The translations under genes and the position numbers were made by a program. DNA of 64,000 bases, from the NCBI RefSeq assembly GCF_025141935.1, contig NZ_CP081120.1:310001-374000 (forward strand). Reading direction: 5' to 3'. The notes beneath the pieces were generated by a model, which was given only the letters and a program-made list of their open reading frames with translations, ran no database searches and had not been told where the DNA came from. Of the stretch, positions 63,483 through 64,000 are shown piece by piece (position 1 is the stretch's first letter; each line of letters begins with the position of its first letter). The DNA comes from Sulfitobacter sp. S190. GTDB taxonomy: Bacteria; Pseudomonadota; Alphaproteobacteria; Rhodobacterales; Rhodobacteraceae.

Positions 63483-63633
63483 CATACCAGATGTAATCGA
63501 AATTGAAAGTTTAAAATGAGACTTCCGGTTTCATAAGGGCCTCAATGATCGCTCTGCGTGGGGTTTTTCCTGGTTCAGGCGGTCTTGTAGGCGGCCGATA
63601 AGGCCAGTTTGCGGAATTGACTGCCGTGTCGCA

Positions 63634-63664
63634 TAAAAAAAGCCCCCGGCACTGCCGGAGGCTT
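63634..63664 (-). terminator. Rho-independent terminator of the glycine-zipper lipoprotein gene
   Basis: In the leftward direction AGCCTCCGGC, a three-base loop and GCCGGGGGCT form a stem with one mismatch (63641-63663 region), followed by seven T. It lies about 25 bases after the stop codon at 63689. Confidence 0.9.
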
Positions 63665-63688
63665 TCTTGTTCAGCGGATGTGCCGAAA

Positions 63689-63946
63689 TCAGGGGCAGGC
63701 GGCAGTATACCGGGTGCCGTTGGGGTTCTGATACACACATTGGCCGTTGTTCGCGCGACCGATGTAGTTACCCGCAGCTGCACCTGCCGCACCACCGATC
63801 AGTGCGCCGACCACACGGTCGTCATCGCCGGACACGGCGGCACCGGCGGCGGCACCCACAGCGGCACCTGTCAGCGTGCTCTGGTTTTCTGTGTCACATG
63901 CCGCGACGAACGCCACGACGGGCAGCATCATCAAAAACTTCTTCAT
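63689..63946 (-). CDS. Small glycine-zipper lipoprotein
   Basis: 85 residues with AGGAG ahead of the start. Signal peptide with lipobox VAAC, lipidated Cys17. The rest is a glycine zipper (LTGAAVGAAAGAAVSG, VVGALIGGAAGAAAGNYIG), then a short C-terminal segment with two cysteines (QCVYQNPNGTRYTAAC) that could form a disulfide. Typical of small outer-membrane or periplasmic lipoproteins related to 17-kDa/SlyB-like glycine-zipper proteins; the function is unknown. The last 54 bases to the window edge hold only its ribosome site and start of the promoter region. Confidence 0.88.
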   Translation of the reverse strand: MKKFLMMLPVVAFVAACDTENQSTLTGAAVGAAAGAAVSGDDDRVVGALIGGAAGAAAGNYIGRANNGQCVYQNPNGTRYTAACP

Positions 63947-64000
63947 GAGAGTATCTCCTGTTGTACAAGCTCGAAACGCGGTGCCGCGTCTTTGGTTCCC

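Overview
The window reads as chromosomal DNA of a marine alphaproteobacterium of the order Rhodobacterales (Roseobacter group, Sulfitobacter/Roseovarius-like). This rests on the gene set: a fused TRAP-TAXI transporter, a sulfoacetaldehyde acetyltransferase / phosphotransacetylase / SoeABC sulfite dehydrogenase cluster behind a TauR-like MocR regulator, and typical roseobacter neighbours such as the adenosine kinase-nth and rppH blocks. GC content is high throughout, and start/stop overlaps (ATGA, TGATG) are very common. I see no insertion sequence, prophage, CRISPR array, rRNA or tRNA gene. The genus is not fixed by what can be seen here.

Layout. 1-636: 5' part of an FMN-binding glutamate synthase-family gene leaving the left edge. 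1033-12517: a same-strand run of a TAXI receptor, a fused TRAP permease, a nitrilase-superfamily amidohydrolase, a 910-residue Orn/Lys/Arg-type PLP decarboxylase, a stand-alone ATP-grasp ligase, a C45-type Ntn hydrolase and an alpha-methylacyl-CoA racemase. This is the most novel part of the window: it looks like uptake plus making or breaking of an amide built from a decarboxylated amino acid, but no named pathway fits. 12591-16491: a pqiAABC (MCE/MlaD-type) envelope lipid-transfer operon with PqiA split in two. 16537-19145: smpB, sseA, tyrB. 19253-20923: glnK-amtB on the minus strand. 21177-30732: a class A penicillin-binding protein, PhzF, RidA, a glycerophosphodiesterase, a FemAB-like acyltransferase, PhhB, MscS, a peroxiredoxin, a ferredoxin reductase and RsmD.

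30726-46426: map, sfsA, a CinA-type protein, acetyltransferases, an AhpD-like protein, OmpA proteins, an orphan PAS histidine kinase, a LysR regulator, PPK2, FadH, RppH, adenosine kinase, endonuclease III and an AraC-Ogt repair protein. 46566-53942: an FMN reductase, a VOC protein, a MaoC-like hydratase, a flavoprotein next to MnmD (probably a split MnmC), an EamA exporter, a soluble lytic transglycosylase and DapA.

54004-63482 is a coherent sulfonate module, transcribed leftward: TauR-like regulator, xsc, pta, soeA, soeB, soeC and a small acetyltransferase. Xsc converts sulfoacetaldehyde plus phosphate to acetyl phosphate and sulfite, Pta makes acetyl-CoA, and SoeABC oxidises sulfite to sulfate on the cytoplasmic side of the membrane. 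Three copies of a GGAC(C/T)TA element lie just upstream of the regulator start and resemble the published TauR operator. Neither the taurine transporter tauABC nor taurine:pyruvate aminotransferase is in the window. The right edge holds a small glycine-zipper lipoprotein with its own terminator.
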